DNA from: Winogradskyella immobilis
Lineage (GTDB): Bacteria; Bacteroidota; Bacteroidia; Flavobacteriales; Flavobacteriaceae
Assembly (NCBI RefSeq): GCF_021887715.1
Contig: NZ_JAIQXX010000004.1
Location: 124,001 to 188,000 of the forward strand
Direction of reading: 5' to 3'
Length of the DNA: 64,000 nucleotides
Under the pieces are notes generated by a model that saw only the letters and a list, made by a program, of their open reading frames with translations, was not told the origin of the DNA and ran no database searches. A program made the position numbers and the translations under genes. Position 1 is the stretch's first letter, and every line of letters begins with the position of its first letter. Shown one piece after another: positions 16,955-26,406 of the stretch.

Positions 16955-18037
16955 ATGAAGAATAAAAAAGAATTAAGAGGATGGTTAGATAAGTTTGGTT
17001 TAGATCATCCCTTAGTTATTGCAGGTCCGTGTAGTGCAGAAACAGAAGCACAGGTTTTAAAAATCGCTCATCAATTAAAAGATAGCGATGCTACAGTCTT
17101 TAGAGCAGGTATTTGGAAACCAAGAACACGACCAGGAAATTTTGAAGGAGTAGGAGCATTAGGGTTAAAATGGATGCAGAAAGCCAAAGAAGAAACGGGT
17201 ATGATGACTACTACCGAAGTAGCAAATGCAAATCACGTAGATTTAGCCTTAAAACACGATGTAGATATTTTATGGATTGGAGCGCGTACTACAGTAAGTC
17301 CATTTATTGTACAAGAAATTGCTGATGCATTACAAGGCACGGATAAAACGGTGTTAATTAAAAATCCGGTTAATCCAGATTTATCATTATGGTTAGGTGC
17401 AGTAGAACGTTTTTATACAGCAGATGTTAAAAACCTAGGAGTTATACATAGAGGATTTTCAACCTACGAAAAAACACGATATAGAAATAACCCAGAGTGG
17501 CAAATTGCTGTAGATTTACAAAACCGTTTTCCAGATTTACCATTAATATTAGATCCATCGCATATTGCAGGTCGTCGAGATATTATTTTTGAATTAAGTC
17601 AAACAGCATTAGATCTTAATTACGATGGGTTAATGATTGAGACGCACCACGACCCAGATAATGCATGGAGTGATGCTGCTCAGCAAATTACTCCAAAAAC
17701 TTTAATTCAGTTCACAGAAGATCTTCGGATTAGAAAAGAAGTTGGTGAAGCGGCAGAATTTAAAAACAAGATAAATACACTAAGAACTCAAATTGATGTG
17801 ATTGATCATCAGCTTATTGAAACATTAGGGAAACGTATGAATATAGCTGATGAAATAGGAGCATTGAAAAAGGTGCATAATGTAGCTGTATTACAATCTA
17901 AACGTTGGAATGAAATATTAGGAAAAATGATACTTCAAGGCGAGAATAAAAATTTAAGCGAAGAGTTTATATTAAAAGTATTTAAAGCCATTCATCAAGA
18001 ATCGATTAATCATCAAGAGAAAGTTATTAATAACTAG
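16955..18037 (+). CDS. Bifunctional DAHP synthase / chorismate mutase (type II)
   Basis: Residues 1-260 are a KDPG-aldolase-like DAHP synthase (VIAGPCSAETEAQ, FRAGIWKPRTRPG, ILDPSHIAGRRD). Residues 270-350 are an AroQ-type chorismate mutase (RTQIDVIDHQLIETLGKRM, with the later LQSKRWNEIL). It links entry to the shikimate pathway with the branch to prephenate, and the mutase domain may give feedback control. At 360 residues this is the usual Bacteroidota fusion. Third gene of the attenuated operon, followed by a terminator. Confidence 0.95.
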   Translation: MKNKKELRGWLDKFGLDHPLVIAGPCSAETEAQVLKIAHQLKDSDATVFRAGIWKPRTRPGNFEGVGALGLKWMQKAKEETGMMTTTEVANANHVDLALKHDVDILWIGARTTVSPFIVQEIADALQGTDKTVLIKNPVNPDLSLWLGAVERFYTADVKNLGVIHRGFSTYEKTRYRNNPEWQIAVDLQNRFPDLPLILDPSHIAGRRDIIFELSQTALDLNYDGLMIETHHDPDNAWSDAAQQITPKTLIQFTEDLRIRKEVGEAAEFKNKINTLRTQIDVIDHQLIETLGKRMNIADEIGALKKVHNVAVLQSKRWNEILGKMILQGENKNLSEEFILKVFKAIHQESINHQEKVINN

Positions 18038-18039
18038 TA

Positions 18040-18066
18040 AAAAGCTCGCGTATTGCGAGCTTTTTT
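18040..18066 (+). terminator. Intrinsic terminator after the aromatic operon
   Basis: AAAAGCTCGC / GCGAGCTTTT with loop GTATT and a T-tract. It separates the aromatic operon from rsgA. Confidence 0.9.
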
Positions 18067-18104
18067 ATTAAATGTTGTTTCTTTGTAAAGGATATTAATA
18101 ATTA

Positions 18105-19052
18105 ATGACAGGCACAGTTTATAAATCTACAGGAAGTTGGTATACCGTTAAAACATTGAATGGTAAATTCTACGAATGCAGAATTAAAGGAAAATTTAGA
18201 TTACAAGGTTTTAAAAGTACTAATCCTATAGCTGTTGGAGACACTGTTGTTTTTGACTTAGAAACTAAGAATGATGCAGAAACAGGAGTCATAAAACGTA
18301 TTGAAGAACGCGAAAATTATATTGTTAGAAAATCGGTAAACCTCTCTAAACAAACACATATTATAGCATCTAATATAGATCAGGTTTTTCTTCTAATTAC
18401 AATTGATAATCCACCAACATTTGCAAGTTTTATAGATCGTTTTTTAGTTACTGCAGAAGCATATTCAATAAAAACAATTTTAGTTTTTAATAAGATAGAC
18501 ACTTATGATGAAGAAAAGGTATTAGAAGTTAAGTATATGAAAAACATCTATAAAACTATTGGTTACGATTGCATCTCTATTTCCGCAAAAACAGGGAAAA
18601 ATATAGACCGTATCAAAAATATCATGAAAGATAAGGTGAGTATGTTTGCAGGTCATTCGGGTGTTGGTAAATCGACTTTAGTAAATGCAATTGAGCCAGG
18701 ACTAGATTTAAAAACTAAAGAGATATCTAACCAGCATATGCAAGGTCAACATACGACTACTTTTGCGGAAATGTTTGATTTGAGTTTCGGAGCAAAAATT
18801 ATTGATACGCCAGGTATTAAAGGTTTTGGAGTTGTAGATATGGAAAGAGAAGAAGTAGGTGATTATTTCCCTGAGTTTTTTCAATTAAAGCAAGATTGTA
18901 AATTCAATAATTGTTTGCATCTTAAAGAACCAAAATGTGCGGTAAAGAAAGCTCTAGAAAATGACAAAATTTCTTATTCTAGATATAGAAGTTATCTTCA
19001 GATTTTAGAAGGCGAAGACGAACATTATAGAACAGATAATTGGAATGAATAA
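18105..19052 (+). CDS. rsgA: Ribosome small-subunit GTPase RsgA
   Basis: Circularly permuted GTPase acting late in 30S assembly. An N-terminal OB domain is followed by G4 (FNKID), then G1 (GHSGVGKST) and G3 (DTPGIKGFG), the permuted order that defines the family. The C-terminal zinc site is visible as CKFNNCLHLKEPKC. At 315 residues the length is standard. It begins just after the aromatic operon terminator and probably has its own promoter. Confidence 0.97.
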   Translation: MTGTVYKSTGSWYTVKTLNGKFYECRIKGKFRLQGFKSTNPIAVGDTVVFDLETKNDAETGVIKRIEERENYIVRKSVNLSKQTHIIASNIDQVFLLITIDNPPTFASFIDRFLVTAEAYSIKTILVFNKIDTYDEEKVLEVKYMKNIYKTIGYDCISISAKTGKNIDRIKNIMKDKVSMFAGHSGVGKSTLVNAIEPGLDLKTKEISNQHMQGQHTTTFAEMFDLSFGAKIIDTPGIKGFGVVDMEREEVGDYFPEFFQLKQDCKFNNCLHLKEPKCAVKKALENDKISYSRYRSYLQILEGEDEHYRTDNWNE

Positions 19053-19095
19053 TAGATAGTAATTTTGTAAACCTTGCAAGTTTAATTTTAAAAGA

Positions 19096-19113
19096 TTCCC
19101 ATTTTTATGGGAA
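19096..19113 (+). repeat. Small hairpin repeat before dtd (TTCCCAY-RTGGGAA family)
   Basis: TTCCCAT / ATGGGAA stem. The same unit stands directly before paaC (42152-42169) and paaI (47842-47859), each time preceded by AAAAGAT or AAAGGAT and ending a few bases before the start codon. Confidence 0.7.
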
Positions 19114-19118
19114 ATGAT

Positions 19119-19571
19119 ATGAAAGTGATTATTCAACGTGTAACTGAAGCTTCAGTTACAATTAACCATAAAGAAGTAGCTTCAATTGAAAAAGGATTTT
19201 TAGTTCTTTTAGGAATTGTTAATGAAGACACTAAAGAAGATATAGATTGGTTATGTCGAAAAATACTTGGACTTCGTGTTTTCCCTGATGAAAATGGTGT
19301 TATGAATACATCTATTTTAGACGTAAAAGGTCAGATTATAGTCGTTAGTCAGTTTACATTACATGCAAGTACAAAAAAAGGAAATCGACCTAGCTACATT
19401 AAAGCAGCAAAACCAGACGTAGCAATACCATTATATAAAACTTTTATTAAGCATTTAGAAGAATTATCGCAGATGCAAATTCAGACAGGTGAGTTTGGGG
19501 CAGATATGAAAGTTAGCCTTCTAAATGATGGTCCAGTTACAATTATTATAGATTCTAAAAACAAGATGTAA
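19119..19571 (+). CDS. dtd: D-aminoacyl-tRNA deacylase
   Basis: Hydrolyses D-amino acids mischarged on tRNA. It starts MKVIIQRVTEASV, as Dtd proteins do, and contains the conserved SQFTLHASTKKGNRPSY and the NDGPVTI C-terminal signature. The open frame begins at 19107, but the ATG there belongs to a hairpin repeat. The ATG at 19119 gives 150 residues, the normal length. It follows rsgA by 66 bases. Confidence 0.95.
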   Translation: MKVIIQRVTEASVTINHKEVASIEKGFLVLLGIVNEDTKEDIDWLCRKILGLRVFPDENGVMNTSILDVKGQIIVVSQFTLHASTKKGNRPSYIKAAKPDVAIPLYKTFIKHLEELSQMQIQTGEFGADMKVSLLNDGPVTIIIDSKNKM

Positions 19572-19646
19572 TTTTCTTAACAAATTTTTAGGAATAAAGA
19601 AATCTTTTACTAATTTAGATAGAGCTAATCATTCAATATAGACTTT

Positions 19647-21548
19647 ATGCCTCACCTAAAGAGTAAGTTACTATTAATTTATGTGCTATTAAGCACTTCT
19701 ATTTTTTCACAATCCGATAATGATTTTATAGCAATATTAGCTCCTGCTGAACTAAAGGAAAAGGCAAATGCTATTGTTCGTTACGATAAACAAGTTGTAG
19801 AAATTAATGCATACAATCGTATGATAGTAACTACAAATCGAGTAGTTACTATCTATAATAAATATGGGGATAGAAGTCATAATGCTTATGAAGCTTATGA
19901 TCCTAATACCAAAATCAAAAAAATGGAAGTTCGTATTTACGATGCTGCAGGTAAAGAAATTAAAAAAATAAAGACGAGTGACTTTGCTGATGAAAGTGCA
20001 GTTAGTGGTGGAACGTTGTATTCTGACAGTCGTGTAAAATACCTTAATTATACACCTATAAAATACCCATATACTATCCATTACAAATCTGAAGTAGAAA
20101 TGAGGAGTACGGCTTTTGTTCCACAGTGGAGACCTATAGACGGTTATTATCTTGCTGTACAATATTCCGAATTTAAAATTATAAACAATTCTGGTGTAGA
20201 AGTAAGAACAAAAAACGAGAATTTTGAAGCTTATGGTATAGAAAACTTAGGGGAAAGTCATGTATCGGCAAAAAACCTTAAAGCTATAAAATATGAAACA
20301 TATAGCTCAGATATTGGTGATATTACGCCATGTTTAAAATCGGCATTAACTACGTTTGATATGGAAGGGGTTAAGGGAGAAAATAACAACTGGGAGGATT
20401 TTGGAAAATGGATGCATACTAAATTATTAATGGGTACTGACGATTTACCGCAATCCGCTATTGATGAAGTAAAAGCTCTTACTGCTAATACCGAAGATAA
20501 AATAGAACGTGCTAAAATAGTATACAAGTATATGCAAGACAAAACACGTTATATCAGTGTGCAAGTCGGTATAGGAGGTTGGAAACCAATGTTGGCAAAT
20601 GAAGTAGATAAACTGGGTTATGCAGATTGCAAAGGCTTAACTAATTATACAAAAGCATTGTTGGAAGTTGTAGATGTACCATCGTATTATACCGTGGTAT
20701 GGGGAGATCAGAACATTAGAGATATAGATAGTGATTTCTCTATTACCGAAGGAAATCATGTAATACTATGTGTACCGAATAATGATGAAAATATTTTTTT
20801 AGAATGCACAAGTCAAACCAATCCCTTTGGGTTTACAGCTGGGTTTACTGATGATAGAGATGTACTTTTGGTAACTCCAGAAGGAGGAAAGATAGTGCAT
20901 ACTAAAGTGTATAGTGCAGACGAAAGTTTGCAGTTAACTAAAGCAAATGTGGTGTTAGACGATATGGGAAATTTTACCGCAAATATTTCTATAAAAACTA
21001 CTGGTTATCAATATGATTTACATGAAGGTATGGAGACCAGGCCTTTAAGAGATCAAAAATTACATTATAAAGAATATTGGAATAATATAAATAATTTAGA
21101 TATTACGTCTATAGATTATAAAAATGATAAGGATCAAATAGAATTGATAGAAACTCTAGATGTCTCAGCAACTAATTATGCTTCAAAAAGTGGAAATAGA
21201 TTGATTATTCAACCCAATATGTTTAATAAAGTGACAGGATTACCAACCCGTTATGATAAACGAAATTTAGATTTTAAAATTGAACGTGCTTTTAAAGATG
21301 TAGATGAATTTATAATAGAATTACCAGAAACTTTAAAAGTAGAAGCAATGAGTGAAGGGGCTAAAGTTAACACAAAATATGGCTCTTATGAATATGCTTT
21401 AGAAAAGCTAGAAGGTAACAAACTAAAATATACAAGAACTTATATAATGAATAAAGGAAATTATGATAAAGAAGATTATGAAGCCTTTAGAGATTTTAGA
21501 AAACAAATTGTAAAGCACGATAAAACCAAAATTGTACTTGTAAAATAA
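19647..21548 (+). CDS. DUF3857 / transglutaminase-like exported protein (first of a pair)
   Basis: A 633-residue exported protein: signal peptide at residues 1-21 (ending IFSQ), a DUF3857 domain in the N-terminal half, then a transglutaminase-like domain with the Cys in KLGYADCKGLTNYTKALL and a His in the ITEGNHVILCV segment. The C-terminus resembles DUF2569/3858-type beta regions. Such pairs are common in Flavobacteriia and their substrate is unknown. It is followed after 24 bases by a paralogue. Confidence 0.85.
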   Translation: MPHLKSKLLLIYVLLSTSIFSQSDNDFIAILAPAELKEKANAIVRYDKQVVEINAYNRMIVTTNRVVTIYNKYGDRSHNAYEAYDPNTKIKKMEVRIYDAAGKEIKKIKTSDFADESAVSGGTLYSDSRVKYLNYTPIKYPYTIHYKSEVEMRSTAFVPQWRPIDGYYLAVQYSEFKIINNSGVEVRTKNENFEAYGIENLGESHVSAKNLKAIKYETYSSDIGDITPCLKSALTTFDMEGVKGENNNWEDFGKWMHTKLLMGTDDLPQSAIDEVKALTANTEDKIERAKIVYKYMQDKTRYISVQVGIGGWKPMLANEVDKLGYADCKGLTNYTKALLEVVDVPSYYTVVWGDQNIRDIDSDFSITEGNHVILCVPNNDENIFLECTSQTNPFGFTAGFTDDRDVLLVTPEGGKIVHTKVYSADESLQLTKANVVLDDMGNFTANISIKTTGYQYDLHEGMETRPLRDQKLHYKEYWNNINNLDITSIDYKNDKDQIELIETLDVSATNYASKSGNRLIIQPNMFNKVTGLPTRYDKRNLDFKIERAFKDVDEFIIELPETLKVEAMSEGAKVNTKYGSYEYALEKLEGNKLKYTRTYIMNKGNYDKEDYEAFRDFRKQIVKHDKTKIVLVK

Positions 21549-21572
21549 AACCAATCAAATAAAATTTAACAC

Positions 21573-23579
21573 ATGAAAAATTTACTAACCATTATTGCTA
21601 TAGTTTTTTACAGCTCATTTATAACTGCACAAGATTTTAAATACGGAAAAGTGTCAAAAGAAGAGCTTGCTGAAAAAGTACATTCTGTTGATGCTTCTGC
21701 TAATGCAGCTGTATTATATAGAAATGAAGACATCTCTTTTGTCTATACACAAGATGGGTTTATTCAAGAAAGAGAAGTTCATGAGCGTATTAAAATCTAT
21801 AATAAAGAAGGCTATAATTGGGCAACTAAGAAGGTTTATCTCTATGAAGGAGGAGGTGGAAGTAAAGAGAAAATTCAATCTATCAAAGGAACTACTTATA
21901 ACTTAATTGATGGAAAAATTCAAAAAGACAAACTTAAAAAAGACGGTATTTTTGAAGAAGATTATAGTGAGTTTACAGAGATAAATACCATAACAATGCC
22001 TAACATCCAAGATGGTGCTGTTATAGAATATAGCTATAAAATTTCGTCACCTTTTATAGTCATTGATGATATTGTACTTCAAAATGATATCCCAATCAAT
22101 AAGTTAGATATAAGAATAGCTACCCCGCAATTTTATGTGTATAATAAACTGATTAACCCTAAAGCATTTTATTCTCCAAAACTGAACGAGTCGAAAATGA
22201 AAAAAACTTTTGTCTCTTCAAGTTCTAGCGGCAGAAGTGTAACAGGAACTACTTTTGATACAAGTACTTCTGAATATTCAGATAATGTTATTAAAGTTAC
22301 TGATGAAAACATTCCAGCATTAAAAGAAGAATCTTATGCTGGTAATATGAATAACTATCGTGCTAAAATGAGTATGGAATTATCCGCTATTGTTAACAGG
22401 TATGGAGCTGTGGAGAAATCTTATTCTTCATCATGGGAAAAAGTGTCAAAGTCAATATATGAAAGCCCTAATTTTGGAGCTCAATTTAAAAGGACTAACT
22501 TCTTCAAAGACGATGTTACTTCAATAGTAGCAGGAGTAGAGGATCCATTTCAAAAAGCATTTACACTTCAAAATTATGTAAAATCTAAAGTAAAATGGAA
22601 CGGGTATAATGGTATTTATACACAAAAAGGCATACGTAATGCTTATAAAGAAGGAGAAGGTAATGTGGCCGATATTAATTTGCTACTTATAACAATGTTA
22701 CGTTCTCAAGGTATTAATGCTAATCCAGTTTTAGTAAGCACAAGGAGTAATGGAATTCCTTTATATCCAACTCGTAATGGATTTAATTATGTAGTGTGTA
22801 TGGTTCAAAATGGACAAAACTATATTTTATTAGATGCATCAGAGCCTTATAGTATGGTAAATGTATTACCAGAAAGAGCATTAAATTGGAGAGGTCGCCT
22901 AGTTATGGATAACGGAACATCAGACTGGGTATCGTTAAGGCCAAATAGTCAGGCAAAAGAAACCACCTCATTAAATGTTCAGTTCAATGATGATTTTTCT
23001 GTAAAAGGGAAAGTACGTCAGAGTATGACTTCTAATGTGGCACTAAGATATAGAAAGAAATATGCTTCAATGAGCCAAGATGATCATATTAAATCTATAG
23101 AATCAGGGAAAGGAGCTATTGAAGTTAGTGAGATTAATTTTGAAAATGCTAATGACATTACTGAACCAGTAAAACTATCTTATAATTATGAATTATCTGA
23201 TGCAATAGATGATATTGGAGGAAAACTTTATTTTTCGCCAATGCTATTTATGGCAACAAAAGAAAACCCTTTTAAATTAGATGAACGTAATTATCCTATA
23301 GATTTTACTATGCCTATTTTAGATAAATATGTGGTTAATGTTGAAATGCCAGAAGGTTATAAAGTAGAAGCGTTACCAAAAAGTGAGATTATTGATTTTA
23401 AAGAAGGTGCAGCAAAATTCAGTTATATAGCTAAAGAGAATGGAAAGTATCTTCAATTTGTCATTAACTTTGATTTAAAAACATCTATAATAGATCCTAC
23501 AGATTATGGGGTTTTTAAGCAATTTTTTGAAAAAATGATAGAGAAACAAGCAGAACAAGTTGTGCTAACTAAAGCCTAA
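21573..23579 (+). CDS. DUF3857 / transglutaminase-like exported protein (second of a pair)
   Basis: A 668-residue paralogue of the upstream protein: signal peptide (ending FITAQ), DUF3857 region, then the transglutaminase-like core. At the position of the catalytic Cys the motif reads EGEGNVADINLLLITML, so Cys is replaced by Ala/Val-type residues. The copy has probably lost transglutaminase activity while keeping the fold. The following gene starts two bases after its stop, suggesting one transcript. Confidence 0.82.
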   Translation: MKNLLTIIAIVFYSSFITAQDFKYGKVSKEELAEKVHSVDASANAAVLYRNEDISFVYTQDGFIQEREVHERIKIYNKEGYNWATKKVYLYEGGGGSKEKIQSIKGTTYNLIDGKIQKDKLKKDGIFEEDYSEFTEINTITMPNIQDGAVIEYSYKISSPFIVIDDIVLQNDIPINKLDIRIATPQFYVYNKLINPKAFYSPKLNESKMKKTFVSSSSSGRSVTGTTFDTSTSEYSDNVIKVTDENIPALKEESYAGNMNNYRAKMSMELSAIVNRYGAVEKSYSSSWEKVSKSIYESPNFGAQFKRTNFFKDDVTSIVAGVEDPFQKAFTLQNYVKSKVKWNGYNGIYTQKGIRNAYKEGEGNVADINLLLITMLRSQGINANPVLVSTRSNGIPLYPTRNGFNYVVCMVQNGQNYILLDASEPYSMVNVLPERALNWRGRLVMDNGTSDWVSLRPNSQAKETTSLNVQFNDDFSVKGKVRQSMTSNVALRYRKKYASMSQDDHIKSIESGKGAIEVSEINFENANDITEPVKLSYNYELSDAIDDIGGKLYFSPMLFMATKENPFKLDERNYPIDFTMPILDKYVVNVEMPEGYKVEALPKSEIIDFKEGAAKFSYIAKENGKYLQFVINFDLKTSIIDPTDYGVFKQFFEKMIEKQAEQVVLTKA

Positions 23580-23581
23580 AA

Positions 23582-23908
23582 ATGAATATAAAAAATGCAC
23601 AGAAACTAGTTGATGATTGGATAAAAGAACACGGAGTTCGCTATTTTAACGAGTTAACTAATATGGCACAATTAACAGAGGAAGTCGGAGAAGTGGCAAG
23701 AATAATTGCAAGACGATATGGTGAGCAGAGCGAAAAAGAAAGTGACAAGGATAAAGACCTAGGAGAAGAACTTGCAGATGTTGTTTTTGTAGTCATGTGC
23801 TTAGCTAATCAAACAGGAATTGATCTTCAAGATGCTTTTGATAAAAAGATGAATAAAAAAACAAAACGAGATCATAATCGACATCATAATAATGAGAAAT
23901 TAAAGTAA
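23582..23908 (+). CDS. MazG-like nucleotide pyrophosphohydrolase
   Basis: A 108-residue all-alpha NTP pyrophosphatase. The metal motif is EEVGEVARI followed by LGEELADVVFVVMCLA (the E-x2-E plus E-x2-D pattern of the superfamily). Small single-domain members clean up non-canonical nucleotides; the substrate here is unknown. It begins two bases after the DUF3857 gene. Its stop codon forms the first bases of a -7-like TAATTTTG. Confidence 0.88.
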   Translation: MNIKNAQKLVDDWIKEHGVRYFNELTNMAQLTEEVGEVARIIARRYGEQSEKESDKDKDLGEELADVVFVVMCLANQTGIDLQDAFDKKMNKKTKRDHNRHHNNEKLK

Positions 23909-23913
23909 TTTTG

Positions 23914-23944
23914 TTCCCGCTATAAATTAGCGGGAATCTTTTTT
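23914..23944 (+). terminator. Terminator abutting the aroA start codon
   Basis: A perfect 9-bp stem TTCCCGCTA / TAGCGGGAA, loop TAAAT, then TCTTTTTT. The T-tract ends two bases before the aroA ATG. A -7-like TAATTTTG (23906-23913) lies directly before the stem, so transcription of aroA may start within the hairpin. Confidence 0.85.
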
Positions 23945-23946
23945 AT

Positions 23947-25173
23947 ATGAATATTCAATTACTAAAGTCAAAAGTAAAACAGCGATCTTCTATAGCGATT
24001 ACAGGATCTAAAAGTGAATCTAATAGATTATTGCTTTTACAAGCATTATATCCTAATATTAAAATTAATAACGTATCAAATTCTGACGATTCTCAATTAA
24101 TGCAAAATGCTTTAGTTTCAAAAGAGAAAATTGTAGATATACACCATGCTGGTACGGCAATGCGTTTTTTAACAGCATATTTTTCAATTCAAAAAAATAG
24201 GCAGACGATTTTAACAGGTTCTTCGAGAATGAAAGAGCGCCCAATAGCTGTATTAGTGAATGCTTTAAAAGATTTAGGTGCCGATATAGAGTATATAGAG
24301 AACGAAGGCTATCCGCCATTAAAGATTACAGGTAAAGAAATTCTTAAAAATAAAGTAACATTAAAAGCAGATGTAAGCAGTCAATACATTTCGGCATTAT
24401 TACTAATTGCATCATGTTTAAAAAATGGTTTAGAGGTCACTTTAAAAGGGAAAATTACATCAGTACCTTATATAAATATGACACTTCAATTATTAAGTCA
24501 AATAGGTGTAGCATCTAATTTCTATGGTAATGTTATTACAGTAAACCCTCAAACGGATAAAATAAAATCTCAAATATTAACAGTAGAATCGGATTGGTCT
24601 TCTGTGTCTTATTTTTATAGTATTGTAGCACTAAGTGAAATTGGGACTGAGGTTAAATTATCTTCATATAAGGAAAACTCACTTCAGGGGGATTCAGTAT
24701 TAGTAAAAATTTATAAAAGTTTTGGTGTAGATACTGTGTTTGAAAAAAATAGTATCAGGCTTAAAAAATCAAAAATTGTAGATCGTTCAGTATCAATCGA
24801 CTTAGATTTAAGTAATGCTCCAGATATTGCTCAAACCATTTCAGTAACTGCTTTTGGTTTAGGCCTTGCTTGTCATTTAAAAGGACTTCATACATTAAAA
24901 ATAAAAGAAACAGATCGATTAGTTGCATTAAAAACAGAGCTCGAAAAATTAGGAGCTGAGGTTAGTATTACTAATAACTCATTAATGCTTAAAACTTCAG
25001 GAATAATAAAAGAAAATATTAGTGTTGCTACATATAACGATCATAGAATGGCAATGGCATTTGCCCCGTTGGCTTTAAAAACAAATATTAATATTGAAGA
25101 TGCTAATGTAGTTTCTAAATCTTATCCAGATTTTTGGAAAGATCTAAAACATATTGGTTTCAACATTAAATAA
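23947..25173 (+). CDS. aroA: 5-enolpyruvylshikimate-3-phosphate synthase
   Basis: Joins shikimate-3-phosphate with PEP in the shikimate pathway. Conserved points are ITGSKSESNRLLLLQAL at the N-terminus, AGTAMRFLTAYFS, GSSRMKERPI, and YNDHRMAMAFAPLAL near the C-terminus. At 408 residues it is slightly short, as in other Bacteroidota. It lacks the canonical GNAGT (here HHAGTAM). It starts right after a terminator, so it needs readthrough or a start inside the hairpin. Confidence 0.95.
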   Translation: MNIQLLKSKVKQRSSIAITGSKSESNRLLLLQALYPNIKINNVSNSDDSQLMQNALVSKEKIVDIHHAGTAMRFLTAYFSIQKNRQTILTGSSRMKERPIAVLVNALKDLGADIEYIENEGYPPLKITGKEILKNKVTLKADVSSQYISALLLIASCLKNGLEVTLKGKITSVPYINMTLQLLSQIGVASNFYGNVITVNPQTDKIKSQILTVESDWSSVSYFYSIVALSEIGTEVKLSSYKENSLQGDSVLVKIYKSFGVDTVFEKNSIRLKKSKIVDRSVSIDLDLSNAPDIAQTISVTAFGLGLACHLKGLHTLKIKETDRLVALKTELEKLGAEVSITNNSLMLKTSGIIKENISVATYNDHRMAMAFAPLALKTNINIEDANVVSKSYPDFWKDLKHIGFNIK

Positions 25174-25185
25174 ATACCATATTAC

Positions 25186-25217
25186 TTGACAAGGCCTGTT
25201 TTCAGATTGTATATTTG
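25186..25217 (+). promoter_or_regulatory. Promoter of queA
   Basis: TTG (25186-25188), 21-base spacer, TATATTTG (25210-25217), an exact Bacteroidota -7. The segments AGATTGTATATTTG and TTAACCAATATTAGA around it recur upstream of the polyprenyl synthase gene at 27574. Confidence 0.8.
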
Positions 25218-25244
25218 CGCCTTGTAAAAATTAACCAATATTAG

Positions 25245-26294
25245 ATGAAATTATCACATTTTAACTTTGACCTTCCAGACGAATTACTAGCCGAATATCC
25301 TGCAGACCATAGAGATGAAGCAAGATTAATGGTATTAGATAGAGCTAATCAAACAATTGAGCATAAATTATTTAAAGATGTTATCGATTATTTTGATGAA
25401 GGAGATGTAATGATTTTAAATAACACTAAAGTTTTTCCTGCTAGATTATATGGTAATAAAGAAAAAACAGGAGCACGTATTGAGGTTTTCTTATTAAGAG
25501 AATTAAATCAAGATCAGCGATTATGGGATGTATTAGTAGATCCAGCAAGGAAAATAAGAATAGGTAATAAATTATATTTTGGTGATGACGAGACACTAGT
25601 CGCTGAGGTGATTGATAATACTACATCTAGAGGTCGTACACTTCGCTTTTTATACGATGGATCATATTCAGATTTTAGAAATAAGTTAACAACACTTGGA
25701 GAAACTCCACTTCCAAAATACATTAAACGAGAAGTAGAAGCAGAAGATGAAGAACGTTACCAAACGATATACGCACGTAATGAAGGCGCAGTAGCTGCAC
25801 CAACCGCAGGATTACATTTCTCTAAGCATTTACTAAAACGTTTAGAGATTAAGGGTGTCGATTTAGCAGAAGTAACATTACATGTTGGGTTAGGGACATT
25901 CAATCCTGTAGAGGTTGAAGATTTATCTAAGCATAAAATGGATAGTGAAGAAATTGAAGTTAGAGAAGAAGCTGCTGACATTATAAATAATGGAATTAAA
26001 AATAAGAGACGAATTTGCGCTGTAGGAACAACATCAATGCGAACTGTTGAAAGTTCGGTATCATCTAGTGGGTCTTTAAATCCATATCAAGGTTGGACCA
26101 ATAAATTTATATTTCCTCCTTATGATTTTAGTATTGCAAATTGTATGATTACAAATTTTCATACTCCAAAATCAACATTATTAATGATGGTTTCAGCTTT
26201 TGCTGGTCACGATTTTATGAAAAAAGCTTACGAAGAAGCTGTAAAAGAAAAATACAAATTCTATTCTTATGGTGATGCTATGTTAATCATCTAA
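25245..26294 (+). CDS. queA: tRNA preQ1(34) S-adenosylmethionine ribosyltransferase-isomerase
   Basis: Adds the epoxycyclopentanediol precursor to preQ1 in tRNA, using SAM as ribosyl donor. The protein begins [20 protein letters not shown] and has ALHVGLGTF-like [16 protein letters not shown] and the C-terminal [18 protein letters not shown], all QueA signatures. At 349 residues the length is standard. It has its own promoter and a terminator after it. Confidence 0.97.
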   Translation: MKLSHFNFDLPDELLAEYPADHRDEARLMVLDRANQTIEHKLFKDVIDYFDEGDVMILNNTKVFPARLYGNKEKTGARIEVFLLRELNQDQRLWDVLVDPARKIRIGNKLYFGDDETLVAEVIDNTTSRGRTLRFLYDGSYSDFRNKLTTLGETPLPKYIKREVEAEDEERYQTIYARNEGAVAAPTAGLHFSKHLLKRLEIKGVDLAEVTLHVGLGTFNPVEVEDLSKHKMDSEEIEVREEAADIINNGIKNKRRICAVGTTSMRTVESSVSSSGSLNPYQGWTNKFIFPPYDFSIANCMITNFHTPKSTLLMMVSAFAGHDFMKKAYEEAVKEKYKFYSYGDAMLII

Positions 26295-26315
26295 AAGTAT
26301 TGAAAACGCTATATA

Positions 26316-26365
26316 AAAAGCCTCTTATTCACTGAGTAAAGTCGAAGTGTAAGAGGCTTTTTTTT
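26316..26365 (+). terminator. Terminator after queA with a repeat-derived loop
   Basis: A 12-bp stem AAAAGCCTCTTA / TAAGAGGCTTTT, then eight T in total. The loop contains TTCACTGAGTAAAGTCGAAGTG, a fragment of the GTCATTC/GTCGAA repeat family, and CACT/AGTG extends the stem inside. Confidence 0.9.
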
Positions 26366-26392
26366 GTTTATAGATTAATCCGTTCATTTAAG

Positions 26393-26400
26393 TAACTTTG
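26393..26400 (+). promoter_or_regulatory. rlmN promoter (-7 TAACTTTG)
   Basis: TAACTTTG exactly fits TAnnTTTG and ends only six bases before the rlmN ATG at 26407. Transcription would start at or within one or two bases of the start codon, giving a leaderless or almost leaderless mRNA. Confidence 0.6.
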
Positions 26401-26406
26401 CACCAA

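Noticed and set aside
19107-19118. Earlier ATG for dtd
   Set aside because: It lies in the 3' arm of a hairpin repeat; the conserved Dtd start MKVIIQRV begins at 19119.
19752-20162. 136-codon antisense ORF in the first DUF3857 gene
   Set aside because: Composition is low-complexity aromatic/Ile-rich from antisense reading; no start context.
26398-26406. TTG start for rlmN
   Set aside because: The TTG is the end of the -7 promoter element TAACTTTG, so it is unlikely to be in the mRNA.
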